Shown here: one piece after another, positions 5,388 to 12,614 of the stretch | Layout: each line of letters starts with the position of its first letter | Position numbering within the stretch: position 1 is the first letter of the stretch | Origin: Nitrospirae bacterium GWC2_42_7 | GTDB taxonomy: Bacteria; Nitrospirota; Thermodesulfovibrionia; Thermodesulfovibrionales; UBA6898 | Assembly (NCBI GenBank): GCA_001803645.1 | Contig: MHDW01000148.1 | Location: 2,127-16,866 of the forward strand | Direction: 5' to 3' | Length of the DNA: 14,740 nucleotides | Made by a program: the position numbers and the translations under genes | Notes under the pieces: generated by a model | Told to the model about the DNA's origin: nothing | Database searches by the model: none | Seen by the model: only the letters and a program-made list of their open reading frames with translations

Positions 5388-7151
5388 TTATTTGTTGTCC
5401 GGCGAGGGCGGCGGTAGTAATGGTGCCCTCTCCTGGGATTTTTCCTTGCGCTGCACCTCGATCTGTGAAACCAGCAGGCCGGGCGATACAGCTGAAACAG
5501 AGATTAAACCTGACTCTGCGCCGCATATTCCGTTAAAGATACCGGTTTCGTTGTCAGTTTCCGCGATCTTACTGAAAGCGATCATCGGAGTTCCTATCAA
5601 GTCAACACCTCGCACCAGCTCCTCACGTCCATCCGGATAGACCCTATACACAACTGTGGGCAGCACATTAAATGCATTGGGTATGCTCCTCTGTGTAAAA
5701 GTGAAACCGCCCTCTATATCTTCAAAAATAAGGCCATACGGCTTATCAGCTGCTTTGACCTGCTCTATGAGCAATTTCTTTAAATCAGCCTTGCTGACCA
5801 CTTTTTTTGACTCAATAACCAGATTGGACTGGCGCGCAACTACTGCATGCCCCTGCTGATGCCGGCCGTGTCCATTTGACTGCGGGAAGCCCTCGATAGG
5901 AGAACGCGACATCAGGAAATTCTTCAGTATGCCTGACTCTACCACGTTGACCCGCTGAGCTTTCACTCCCTCATTGTCATAAAGGTAGTAACCCATGAGT
6001 TCATTGCCCTGAAGCTCCTTTAATGTAGGATCAGAATAAACCGACAAAAAATCAGGCAGTACAGGTTGATCTATCTTCTTCTTGAAAGTCTGGGCCTCGT
6101 CTTCATTCTTCTGGCGCTGGCCTTCGATGCGGTGGCCGAAGATCTCATGGAAAAAAACTGCGCTGGCACGTCCTGAGAGGATTGCCGGTCCGGTATAAGG
6201 CTCTGCCAGCGGTGCATTGCGCAATGCCAGCAGTGTCTGTATCATTTGGTCAACATCCTTGAGGACAGTTGCGTCGTCCGGCAGGCCATCAGGCCTGAAG
6301 GTCATATAGGTTTTGTACAGCGGTAGTTCCATGCCGTCCTCAGCCTTTACTGAAGCAAAGATCATCATAAAGTAAATAGGGGAAGATGTCTGGATCTCAC
6401 TTCCATCACTGTTTATATAGCGAATCGTCTCCAGCTCAGCATTGATCTGTGCATAGGCTTTCATTATCGAGCTGTTTTTGTTGAACGGTGCTGTGTACAT
6501 CCGAATCTTTTTTCCCCAAAGGTTCTTATCAAAAAGAAACTTCGCCTCAGGCTCAAAATATTTTTCTGCTAATGCACTGGAAAAATCACCTGACTTATCT
6601 TCTTGTTCGACTTTGACAACAACATTTGCCTTGACTTGCTCAAAACGTTCGACAGCCTGCTTATACTCCTGGTCGGTCTGGTACCAAAGCGCCATTCTGA
6701 GAGCATCCGGATCATTCTCGATCGGAATCTGAGCAGAAGGAAAACGATTTCCGAAGTTCCCATATGATAGTTTGCCTCTCATAGGATGTGTGTTGTCGAG
6801 GGTATAGTCGCCTAACCTCAGAACAATATCCAGAACACGTGTCCTATTATCATTGCTTTCAGTCAATGCCCCGAATGAACTGGAGATCCGGATCGAGTGA
6901 TTTTCTGTTATTTCATAAGAAAGAAAATATGGCGGAACAGGTGTTTTTTTGAGATTTTCCAGAGACCTGTTCAATTCTTTATTCATTGCGCCCAGGACCT
7001 GATCTGCGGGCTTGTCCTGCGCCATGGCCGGGATGCCGCCCAAAAGAACTGTAGCAATGCAGCAAACAAGAAATAGTTTCATGACCATACCGGCCGGAAA
7101 CTTACTTCTTGTTTTTCTGTTTGCAACAGACTGGATAGTGTTTTTTAGCAT
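5388..7151 (-). CDS. Exported TldD-like zinc metalloprotease
   Basis: A 587-residue TldD-family protein with intact metal motifs. HEIFGH (residues 335-340, followed by RIEGQ) is the family's HExxxH zinc site, and C543 in ICGAESG is the likely third ligand. By family knowledge TldD with TldE cleaves unfolded peptides in a narrow chamber. Unlike cytoplasmic TldD it has a signal peptide (hydrophobic LFLVCCIATVLLGG, then PAMA before QDK), so it acts outside the cytoplasm. The start at 7151 gives a long n-region; ATGs at residues 22 and 24 would give a more usual signal peptide. None has a good ribosome binding site. It lies first in a two-gene unit with the inactive paralogue. The C-terminus is proline-rich (APLLPPPSPDNK). 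Confidence 0.85.
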   Translation of the reverse strand: MLKNTIQSVANRKTRSKFPAGMVMKLFLVCCIATVLLGGIPAMAQDKPADQVLGAMNKELNRSLENLKKTPVPPYFLSYEITENHSIRISSSFGALTESNDNRTRVLDIVLRLGDYTLDNTHPMRGKLSYGNFGNRFPSAQIPIENDPDALRMALWYQTDQEYKQAVERFEQVKANVVVKVEQEDKSGDFSSALAEKYFEPEAKFLFDKNLWGKKIRMYTAPFNKNSSIMKAYAQINAELETIRYINSDGSEIQTSSPIYFMMIFASVKAEDGMELPLYKTYMTFRPDGLPDDATVLKDVDQMIQTLLALRNAPLAEPYTGPAILSGRASAVFFHEIFGHRIEGQRQKNEDEAQTFKKKIDQPVLPDFLSVYSDPTLKELQGNELMGYYLYDNEGVKAQRVNVVESGILKNFLMSRSPIEGFPQSNGHGRHQQGHAVVARQSNLVIESKKVVSKADLKKLLIEQVKAADKPYGLIFEDIEGGFTFTQRSIPNAFNVLPTVVYRVYPDGREELVRGVDLIGTPMIAFSKIAETDNETGIFNGICGAESGLISVSAVSPGLLVSQIEVQRKEKSQERAPLLPPPSPDNK

Positions 7152-7232
7152 GCGGAAAGACTACCATGTGAAAAGAAAATTATCAATCAAAAAAGGCAGT
7201 TTATGGGGAAACAGCTAAGGCGTACAATTAGG

Positions 7233-7283
7233 TTGCATTTTCCCACACAGCAAAATATGATGTATATATAATCACCTTGGAGG
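7233..7283 (+). promoter_or_regulatory. Promoter region and ribosome binding site for the RHH antitoxin
   Basis: TTGCAT (7233-7238) is followed after 17 bp by TATGAT (7256-7261). A perfect TATAAT at 7267-7272 is an alternative -10 without a clear -35. GGAGG at 7279-7283 sits 9 nt before the ATG at 7293, which is why that ATG is preferred over those at 7285 and 7289. Confidence 0.45.
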
Positions 7284-7292
7284 AATGTATGA

Positions 7293-7532
7293 ATGAAGCG
7301 CATTCAAATTTATATAGATGAAGAAACTTACGAGAATTTAAGAAGAGAGAGCAGGCGTAAGGGGGTCTCCATATCTGAAATTATAAGGGAGAGCGTTCAA
7401 AAGAAGATGAGCGGCAAGATGGATAAAATGCTTAGGGCGACCGACAGCGTGAGCGGCCTCTGGAAGGACAGGCGGTTTGACGTTGATGAGTTTATACGCC
7501 CTGCGCGAAAGGACCGGCGGATATGCTCGTAG
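7293..7532 (+). CDS. Ribbon-helix-helix (CopG-type) VapB antitoxin
   Basis: A 79-residue protein with a classic ribbon-helix-helix fold: the strand KRIQIYIDEE, helix TYENLRRESRRKG, the turn VSIS, then helix EIIRESVQKKM. The C-terminal half (LWKDRRFDVDEFIRPARKDRR) is the toxin-binding tail seen in RHH antitoxins paired with PIN toxins. It should bind its own promoter as a dimer. The last 10 nt overlap the start of the PIN gene, the usual coupled arrangement. That toxin is cut short, so this antitoxin now appears to lack an active partner. Family assignment is strong. Confidence 0.8.
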   Translation: MKRIQIYIDEETYENLRRESRRKGVSISEIIRESVQKKMSGKMDKMLRATDSVSGLWKDRRFDVDEFIRPARKDRRICS

Positions 7533-7627
7533 TTGACACTGACATTCTTATCTGGGTATTGAGGCAGGATCAGACATTGATTGAGCGGTTTGAGAATGCT
7601 GTCAGAGATAGGATTTTATTGATTTAA
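7523..7627 (+). pseudogene. VapC-type PIN toxin truncated after 34 codons
   Basis: The frame starts at ATG 7523, overlapping the antitoxin end by 10 nt, and reads MLVVDTDILIWVLRQDQTL, the typical PIN start with D5 and D7. It then stops at TAA 7625-7627 after ...RDRILLI, just where the family has its second conserved block (SPxxxxE). The other conserved acidic residues are missing. No continuation in another frame is visible downstream before the next promoter at 7683. The remainder was probably deleted, and the product cannot be an active nuclease. Confidence 0.75.
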
Positions 7628-7665
7628 GGGGAACAGGTTTGTGCTTTTTCATGAACTGGATTTTA

Positions 7666-7685
7666 CAACAAATAATATTTTGTTG
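7666..7685. promoter_or_regulatory. Palindromic operator candidate over the HEPN/MNT -35 box
   Basis: CAACAAA (7666-7672) and TTTGTTG (7679-7685) form a perfect 7-bp inverted repeat around a 6-nt centre. It overlaps the first bases of the -35 hexamer at 7683-7688. Position and symmetry suit autoregulation by a TA complex, but no binder is known from the sequence. Confidence 0.4.
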
Positions 7686-7711
7686 ATGACTTATGCTTGA
7701 TGCATTATAAT
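7683..7711 (+). promoter_or_regulatory. Sigma-70-type promoter of the HEPN/MNT operon
   Basis: TTGATG (7683-7688) and a perfect TATAAT (7706-7711) are separated by exactly 17 bp. Transcription would begin near 7718, giving a leader of about 40 nt before the ATG at 7759. It is the best promoter in the window by consensus match and spacing. Confidence 0.65.
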
Positions 7712-7758
7712 ACTTTCAATTGCAGGCAGGAGATTCATAAACATCTAAAATCGCTGAT

Positions 7759-8145
7759 ATGAAAGACAAAGAAAAAATATCTCATTGGACTGACTCAGGG
7801 AACTATGATTTAAAATCTGCGGAATTCATGCAGAAATCTAATCGCTATGTGTATACTGCATTTCTTTGTCAGCAGGCCATTGAGAAATACCTGAAGGCGG
7901 TTTATATTAAGAAAAATTCTAAAGAAGCCCCTCGTACCCACAACCTTGTATACCTTATCGGATTATTGGAGCTTGAAGTTTCAGACGATAGGTTGAAACT
8001 GCTGACTGACTTGACAGGGTATTATATTGAAGGCCGCTATCCCACATACAAGCAAAAAGTATCAAAAATGTTAAGCAAAAAGGTGGCTGATAACATACTT
8101 TCCGAAACAAAGAGGACAGTCAAATGGCTAAAGTCAAAGCTGTAG
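7759..8145 (+). CDS. HEPN-domain protein, toxin-type partner of MNT
   Basis: A 128-residue all-helical HEPN domain. The hallmarks are W10 followed by DLKSAEFM, the block FLCQQAIEKYLKAVYI (about residues 35-50), RTHNLVYL (59-66) and YYIEGRYPTY (88-97). The GRYP motif is typical of the classical HEPN (PF05168-type) family. The RNase motif R-x4-6-H of toxic HEPN proteins is not clear here: R59 and H61 are only two apart. The nuclease role is therefore uncertain, though the pair is arranged like HEPN/MNT toxin-antitoxin systems. The gene has a strong promoter and overlaps the MNT gene by 22 bp. No Shine-Dalgarno is evident before the ATG at 7759. Confidence 0.8.
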   Translation: MKDKEKISHWTDSGNYDLKSAEFMQKSNRYVYTAFLCQQAIEKYLKAVYIKKNSKEAPRTHNLVYLIGLLELEVSDDRLKLLTDLTGYYIEGRYPTYKQKVSKMLSKKVADNILSETKRTVKWLKSKL

Positions 8146-8453
8146 AACTGAGAAAGATCAAGGATTATGTCTCTGAGATTAACGCAATCTGCCAGGTTGA
8201 TAAAGCTGTCCTGTTTGGCTCATATGCAAGGGGAATTCACAAAAAAGACAGTGATATTGATATTGCTATATTTTCAAGAAAAATCAATGATTCAAATCGG
8301 CATGAATACCTATCGCTTTTCCTGAAGCACATCCTGAAATACAGACTTGATATCCAGCCCATTGTTTTTAATACCAAAGAATATAACTCCGGAATGAATA
8401 GTTTTATTGCAGATGAGATAAAAAAGAAAGGCAAAATCATTTTCAGCAGGTAA
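8124..8453 (+). CDS. MNT-type minimal nucleotidyltransferase, antitoxin-type partner of HEPN
   Basis: A 109-residue nucleotidyltransferase of the Pol-beta superfamily. The signature is complete: G32-S33 in LFGSYARG, D44 and D46 in DSDIDIAIF, and the third acidic residue D76 in RLDIQPIVF. By family knowledge such MNT proteins (MntA type) silence their HEPN partner by adding AMP to it. It starts at ATG 8124 with GAGGA upstream, inside the end of the HEPN gene, implying translational coupling. The gene looks intact. Other members of the fold modify antibiotics, but size and context favour the HEPN partner role. Confidence 0.85.
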   Translation: MAKVKAVELRKIKDYVSEINAICQVDKAVLFGSYARGIHKKDSDIDIAIFSRKINDSNRHEYLSLFLKHILKYRLDIQPIVFNTKEYNSGMNSFIADEIKKKGKIIFSR

Positions 8454-8466
8454 GACAAAGCCAGCC

Positions 8467-8508
8467 ACTCCCCCGCCTGCCTGTCCAGCAGGCAGGCGTG
8501 CCGGGAGT
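8467..8508. repeat. GC-rich nested hairpin repeat
   Basis: CGCCTGCCTG (8474-8483) and CAGGCAGGCG (8489-8498) form a perfect 10-bp stem with a 5-nt loop. An outer stem ACTCCC/GGGAGT (8467-8472 and 8503-8508) encloses it. The tandem CCTG/CAGG units and GC content far above the surroundings suggest a dispersed intergenic repeat. It lies 13 bp after the MNT stop and could end that transcript, but no T-run follows. Confidence 0.75.
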
Positions 8509-8669
8509 CCTTCCCAAGCCCTATTGATTCTATTTTAAGACTTCCGTTAAACTTTCGGTGTGGGGAATATATTAATAACTTTAGCAGAAGATTTATCTTC
8601 CTGTTATTATGGTAATACTAAAATAAGGTAATTATCTGAATAGGGATAAGAGAAATAGGGCAGACGGAT

Positions 8670-10826
8670 ATGGGATGTCTTAAATTCAAAATAAAAATGA
8701 ATCAAACTGTAATACTAAATATTCTATTTTTATTTCTGTCTTTACAGCTTGCCTTTGCAGACGCTGAGAAAATCTTTAGGGAAAATAGCAAGGCTGTTGT
8801 TTTCATTGCAACATACGATAAGGATAATAAACCTATTGCTATGGGAAGCGGATTCATCGTGAGGGCTGATGGGGCAGTAGTGACAAACTATCATGTTGTA
8901 AGTGATGCAGTAAAAATCGTTGTTGCAACATCAAATAAATTTATGGTCGCTGAAGGTTTTTTGCATGCAGATAAAGAGAATGACCTTGTGATACTCAAGA
9001 TTAAAGCAAACAGCCTTCCAACAGTAAAGATTGGCGATATTAAGAATGTCAATATCGGGGAGAAAGTTTATGTCATAGGAAGTCCCGAAGGTCTTGAAAA
9101 CACAATATCAGATGGAATATTGAGCGGGATAAGAGAAATGACCTTAAATCAAAAGATTCTTCAATTCACTGCTCCTGTCTCCCCGGGGAGCAGTGGAGGC
9201 CCGTTATTCAATAAAAATGGTGAAGTTATCGGTATTGTCACGTCATTACTTGAAGATTCTCAAAACATTAATTTTGCCATGCCGATAAATCTTGTAAAAA
9301 ATAAGTTTTTATCTAAAAAGCTTATGACACTTAAAGATGCTGTAAAAGAAAATTACAAGAAATATCCAGAATACTGGTTTTATATTGGATATCAACATGA
9401 CATTAATGAGCGATATCAGGAAGCTATTGAAGCATACAAACAGGGGTTAAAAATTAAGCCCAATTACGCTGATGCATATAACCAACTTGGTATTGCTTAT
9501 AGCAAATTAGACAGACAAGAGGAAGCAATAGTGGCATTTAAAAAGGCGATAAAGTTTAAACCTGATTTTGCTGAAGCATATTATAATCTTGGCCTTGCAT
9601 ATAATAGAACAAGCAAATACAAAGAATCTGTAGAGGCATATAAACAGGCAATAAAAATTAAGCCTGATCTTGCTGAAGCATATAATGGACTTAGTATTTC
9701 TTACGGTGGGTTAAGTAAATATCAAGAAGCCGTGGAGGCAGCTAAGCAAGCGATAAAAATAAACCCTGCTTACGCTGAAGCATATAGTATTCTTGGTCTT
9801 GCTTATAACAAGTTGGGTAGATATCAAGAGGCTATAGATGCATACAAACAAGCAATAATGATTAACCCTGATTTAACTTTAGCTCATAAATTTCTTGGCG
9901 ATGTATACAGAGATCTTGGGAGATCTCAGGAAGCTATAGAAGCATATAAACAAGAAATAAAAATTAAACCTGATTATGCAGATGCTCATTTGAACATAGG
10001 GGTTTCTTATTACTTGCTAGGTATGTATAGAGAAGCTGTTGAGGCTTTTAAACAAACTATAAAGATAAAGCCTGATTATGAGCTAGCATATTTTAAACTT
10101 GGTCGTTCCTATGTTGGATTAAATTTGCTGAGAGAAGCAAAAGAATCTTATAACCAAGCTATAAAGATTAATCCTGATTGCGAGATAGCGTATCAGGGGC
10201 TTGGTTTATTATACGGTGAATTAGGTATGCATAAGGAAGCTACCGAGGCTTTTAAACAGGCAAGAAGGATTACTCCAAATGATGCAGAGAATCATTATAA
10301 CCTTGGAGTTAGCTATGAAGGATTAGGTGCGTATAAGGAGGCGATTGAGGCCTTTAAACAGGCTATAAAGATTAAACCTGATTATGTAAATGCTCATTAT
10401 AATCTTGGAGTTTCCTATGCCAAATCAGGCGGGTATCAAGAAGCTATTGAGGCATATAAACAAGTAGTAAATATTGAGCCGGAACATTATTACGCTCATT
10501 ATAATCTTGGGTTTTCCTATTTACAATTAGGCATTTATAATGAGGCGATAGAAGCATACAAAAAAGCTATAGGGATAAAGTCTGATAGTTATTGGGCATA
10601 TAACGATCTTGGTTTTACTTATGAAAAATTAAATTTATACCAAGAAGCCATAGAAGCATACAAACAGTCTATAAAGATTAAGCCTGATTTTGCAATAGCG
10701 CATTTGAACCTTGGTTTGAGTTATATAGCTATGAACGACAAAGATTCAGCTGCTGACGAATACAAAATTCTGAAAAACCTTAATCCTGAAATGGCAGATA
10801 AATTATTCAATGAGATTTACAAATAG
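8670..10826 (+). CDS. Exported trypsin-like serine protease with about 14 TPR repeats
   Basis: A 718-residue protein with a signal peptide (hydrophobic LNILFLFLSLQLAFA, cleavage likely after residue 30). A DegP/HtrA-like trypsin domain (about residues 33-215) has the full triad: H75 in NYHVVSD, D105 in ENDLVIL and S175 in GSSGGPL. No PDZ domain follows. From about residue 235 to the end there are 14 consecutive 34-residue TPR units close to YxNLGxxYxxLGxYxEAIEAYKQAIKIKPDYAxA. TPR superhelices bind peptides or proteins, so the enzyme probably acts in the periplasm on or with a bound partner. I used the ATG at 8670; the in-frame ATG at 8697 also gives a usable signal peptide. Its substrate is unknown. 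The family call is secure. Confidence 0.9.
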   Translation: MGCLKFKIKMNQTVILNILFLFLSLQLAFADAEKIFRENSKAVVFIATYDKDNKPIAMGSGFIVRADGAVVTNYHVVSDAVKIVVATSNKFMVAEGFLHADKENDLVILKIKANSLPTVKIGDIKNVNIGEKVYVIGSPEGLENTISDGILSGIREMTLNQKILQFTAPVSPGSSGGPLFNKNGEVIGIVTSLLEDSQNINFAMPINLVKNKFLSKKLMTLKDAVKENYKKYPEYWFYIGYQHDINERYQEAIEAYKQGLKIKPNYADAYNQLGIAYSKLDRQEEAIVAFKKAIKFKPDFAEAYYNLGLAYNRTSKYKESVEAYKQAIKIKPDLAEAYNGLSISYGGLSKYQEAVEAAKQAIKINPAYAEAYSILGLAYNKLGRYQEAIDAYKQAIMINPDLTLAHKFLGDVYRDLGRSQEAIEAYKQEIKIKPDYADAHLNIGVSYYLLGMYREAVEAFKQTIKIKPDYELAYFKLGRSYVGLNLLREAKESYNQAIKINPDCEIAYQGLGLLYGELGMHKEATEAFKQARRITPNDAENHYNLGVSYEGLGAYKEAIEAFKQAIKIKPDYVNAHYNLGVSYAKSGGYQEAIEAYKQVVNIEPEHYYAHYNLGFSYLQLGIYNEAIEAYKKAIGIKSDSYWAYNDLGFTYEKLNLYQEAIEAYKQSIKIKPDFAIAHLNLGLSYIAMNDKDSAADEYKILKNLNPEMADKLFNEIYK
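9370..10800 (+). repeat. In-gene tandem repeat of 102-bp TPR units
   Basis: The TPR part of the protease gene consists of about 14 head-to-tail units of 34 codons. Many share near-identical DNA in the helix-B segment (GAAGCATATAAACAAGC-like, then ATAAAGATTAAGCCTGATTA-like). The similarity is high enough for unit gain or loss by recombination. It is a coding repeat, not a CRISPR array: there are no unique spacers and the period is codon-true. Confidence 0.8.
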
Positions 10827-10872
10827 ATTCTTTGGCAATATTTTCTGAAGGAATACAACAGACACAAATAGT

Positions 10873-12021
10873 ATGGCCAAAATCGGCAGAAATGATCCTT
10901 GCCCTTGTAATAGCGGGAAAAAGTATAAAAAATGTTGCTTGATTGTTAAAAATCCAATAAATCCCAACACAAACAAAATACAACAAAATATTTCCAAAGA
11001 GGCTTGGGGGAGAATTCAGGAGCAACAAGCAAAAGATACAATGGAAAAACAAAAGTATGGCGAAGTTCGCCCTATAATTCATACAAATTTCCAAGGAAAT
11101 AAAGTTGTAGCTGTCGGTAATAGATTGTATTTGTCAAAGTCATGGAAAACCTTCCCTGATTTTTTATCTGGATATATACAGGAAGTTCTTGGAACTGATT
11201 GGGGAAATTCTGAGATAGCAAAGCCTTTTGAAGAGAGACACATAATACTTAAATGGTACGATGGCTTTTGTCATTTTCAAAACCAACACGAGAGGGATGA
11301 AAATGGCTTGTTTGCGGCAGTGCCTAATGGCATAACAGCGGCTTATTTAACTCTTGCTTATGATTTGTATATCCTTAGGCACCACTCAGCACTTCAAGAA
11401 AGAATCATCCAGAGATTGAAGCATAAAGATCAATTTCAAGGGGCAAGATATGAATTATTTGTAATAGCGACCTGCATCAGGGCAGGTTTTGATATTAAAT
11501 ATGAAGATGAATCTGACAGAAAAAGAAAACATACAGAATTTATAGCAACTCATAGAAATACAGGGCAAACTATTACAGTCGAGGCAAAAAGCCGACACCG
11601 AGCAGGGATTTTAGGTTTTGGTAAAGCAAAAGAGTCAGAGGTTGTGAAAGCTGGGATAGGCAGTCTTTTAAATCAAGCTCTTCTAAAACCTGTTAATTGG
11701 CCTTATGTGATTTTTATTGATCTGAATTTACCGCCATATAAGGGGAAAATTATTCAACAGACATGGTTTAAAGAAATTGTAAAAACCATAGATCAAATCG
11801 GAAATGGTTCAAAAACAGAACCAGACCCTTTTAACTTAATAGTTTTTACAAATCATCCAAATCACTATGTTAAAGAAAATGAACTTTACCCTAATTATGA
11901 TACCTCATCGATTTTTCCAGAAAATACTAAAATCTTCATTAAGCACTCTGAAACACTTTTGAAAATACATGAGGCAGCATTACAGTTCGGAAATATTCCC
12001 AATGAATTTCCTGAAAATTAA
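10873..12021 (+). CDS. SEC-C zinc-motif protein with a PD-(D/E)xK-like nuclease signature
   Basis: A 382-residue protein. Residues 4-22 (IGRNDPCPCNSGKKYKKCC) form a complete SEC-C zinc-binding motif, as at the end of SecA and in many unrelated proteins. The C-terminal half looks like a restriction-endonuclease fold: E194 in GARYELFVIA, E222 in HTEF, then a strand ending TVEAKSR (E237, K239). This gives the E...(D/E)...ExK pattern of PD-(D/E)xK nucleases. No signal peptide is present, so it is cytoplasmic. It lies 46 bp after the protease-TPR gene in the same direction, but with only a distant GAAGGA ribosome site. The SEC-C call is secure; the nuclease fold is inferred from motif spacing, and DNA as substrate is unproven. 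Confidence 0.7.
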   Translation: MAKIGRNDPCPCNSGKKYKKCCLIVKNPINPNTNKIQQNISKEAWGRIQEQQAKDTMEKQKYGEVRPIIHTNFQGNKVVAVGNRLYLSKSWKTFPDFLSGYIQEVLGTDWGNSEIAKPFEERHIILKWYDGFCHFQNQHERDENGLFAAVPNGITAAYLTLAYDLYILRHHSALQERIIQRLKHKDQFQGARYELFVIATCIRAGFDIKYEDESDRKRKHTEFIATHRNTGQTITVEAKSRHRAGILGFGKAKESEVVKAGIGSLLNQALLKPVNWPYVIFIDLNLPPYKGKIIQQTWFKEIVKTIDQIGNGSKTEPDPFNLIVFTNHPNHYVKENELYPNYDTSSIFPENTKIFIKHSETLLKIHEAALQFGNIPNEFPEN

Positions 12022-12133
12022 TTAGGATTAAGAATAGTCAGCTTTTCTCAGTTTTGCTCCGTTTTGAAAGCAGAAGTGTCATAGTCATGAAGTTAAGAAG
12101 CGTGAAAGCTGGAAAGGCAGAAAGAAAGATCAT

Positions 12134-12406
12134 TTACCTTGCAGCAGAAAGTTTTTCCTTAAGCCACAGGTTGACCAGAGTCTCCATCGAAATATGTTTT
12201 TTCTTTGCAACGTTAAATGTTTTTTGAGCAATATTTTCCTCAAGGGCAACATACTTGGGCTCTTTTTTTAAACTTGCCCTGAATTTTACTTCTTTTGTGT
12301 CATCCCAGTAATCAGCAATATCATGAGTGTCCCAGAAGTCAGACGCTTCCTTAATGGTCTTAAACTCATCCGGGATAAATTCCGTCTTCTTTTTACTTTT
12401 TTGCAT
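12134..12406 (-). CDS. Orphan CopG-type antitoxin (BrnA-like)
   Basis: A 90-residue protein. It opens with IPDEFKTIKEASDFWDTHD followed by IADYWDD, the hallmark of CopG-family antitoxins of type II TA systems, which have an (E/D)FW(E/D)THD box. A short strand with KFRASLKKEPKYVAL and a C-terminal helix pair (SMETLVNLWLKEKL) complete a ribbon-helix-helix-like domain. I chose the ATG at 12406 because AAAGGAG lies 5 nt upstream; an ATG at 12421 would add five residues and itself overlaps that ribosome site. No BrnT-like or other toxin gene lies on either side, so it is an orphan here. The gene is convergent with the SEC-C gene and divergent from dnaE. Confidence 0.75.
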   Translation of the reverse strand: MQKSKKKTEFIPDEFKTIKEASDFWDTHDIADYWDDTKEVKFRASLKKEPKYVALEENIAQKTFNVAKKKHISMETLVNLWLKEKLSAAR

Positions 12407-12614
12407 ATTTTCTCCTTTCATTTTCTGTCATATCCCTTGAAGTTATGATTAATGCTCGTTTATTCTGTTTATATATAAAGTATACAGCTAAATACCTTGC
12501 CCTGCACGTTCCACCCTCATTTTTAGTTTTTTGCCGCCCGCTTTATTAACTCTCGGGATCAGGCGCAACCTCCATTTCATTGACTTGAATTCCCCCATAA
12601 GTTAATATTTCTGT
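12407..12614. other. Divergent intergenic region between the CopG antitoxin and dnaE
   Basis: About 200 bp separates two divergent starts and must hold both promoters. On the minus strand, TATACT and a TATATATAA stretch near 12470-12482 could serve the antitoxin. No convincing -35 partner or dnaE promoter is seen, and there is no Shine-Dalgarno before the dnaE ATG. Confidence 0.4.

Noticed and set aside
9370..10800. Periodic repeats that could suggest a CRISPR array
   Set aside because: The period is exactly 34 codons, the frame is open throughout and the translation is a TPR array; there are no spacers.
12022..12133. Gap between the convergent SEC-C gene and CopG antitoxin as a terminator region
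   Set aside because: Only a weak GCTTT/AAAGC pairing is seen, with no GC-rich stem or T-run that would justify a terminator call.
12485..12600. Short minus-strand frame (36 codons, starts MGEFKSMKWRL) as a possible BrnT relic upstream of the CopG antitoxin
   Set aside because: It shows no BrnT motifs and no ribosome site, so a toxin call cannot be supported.
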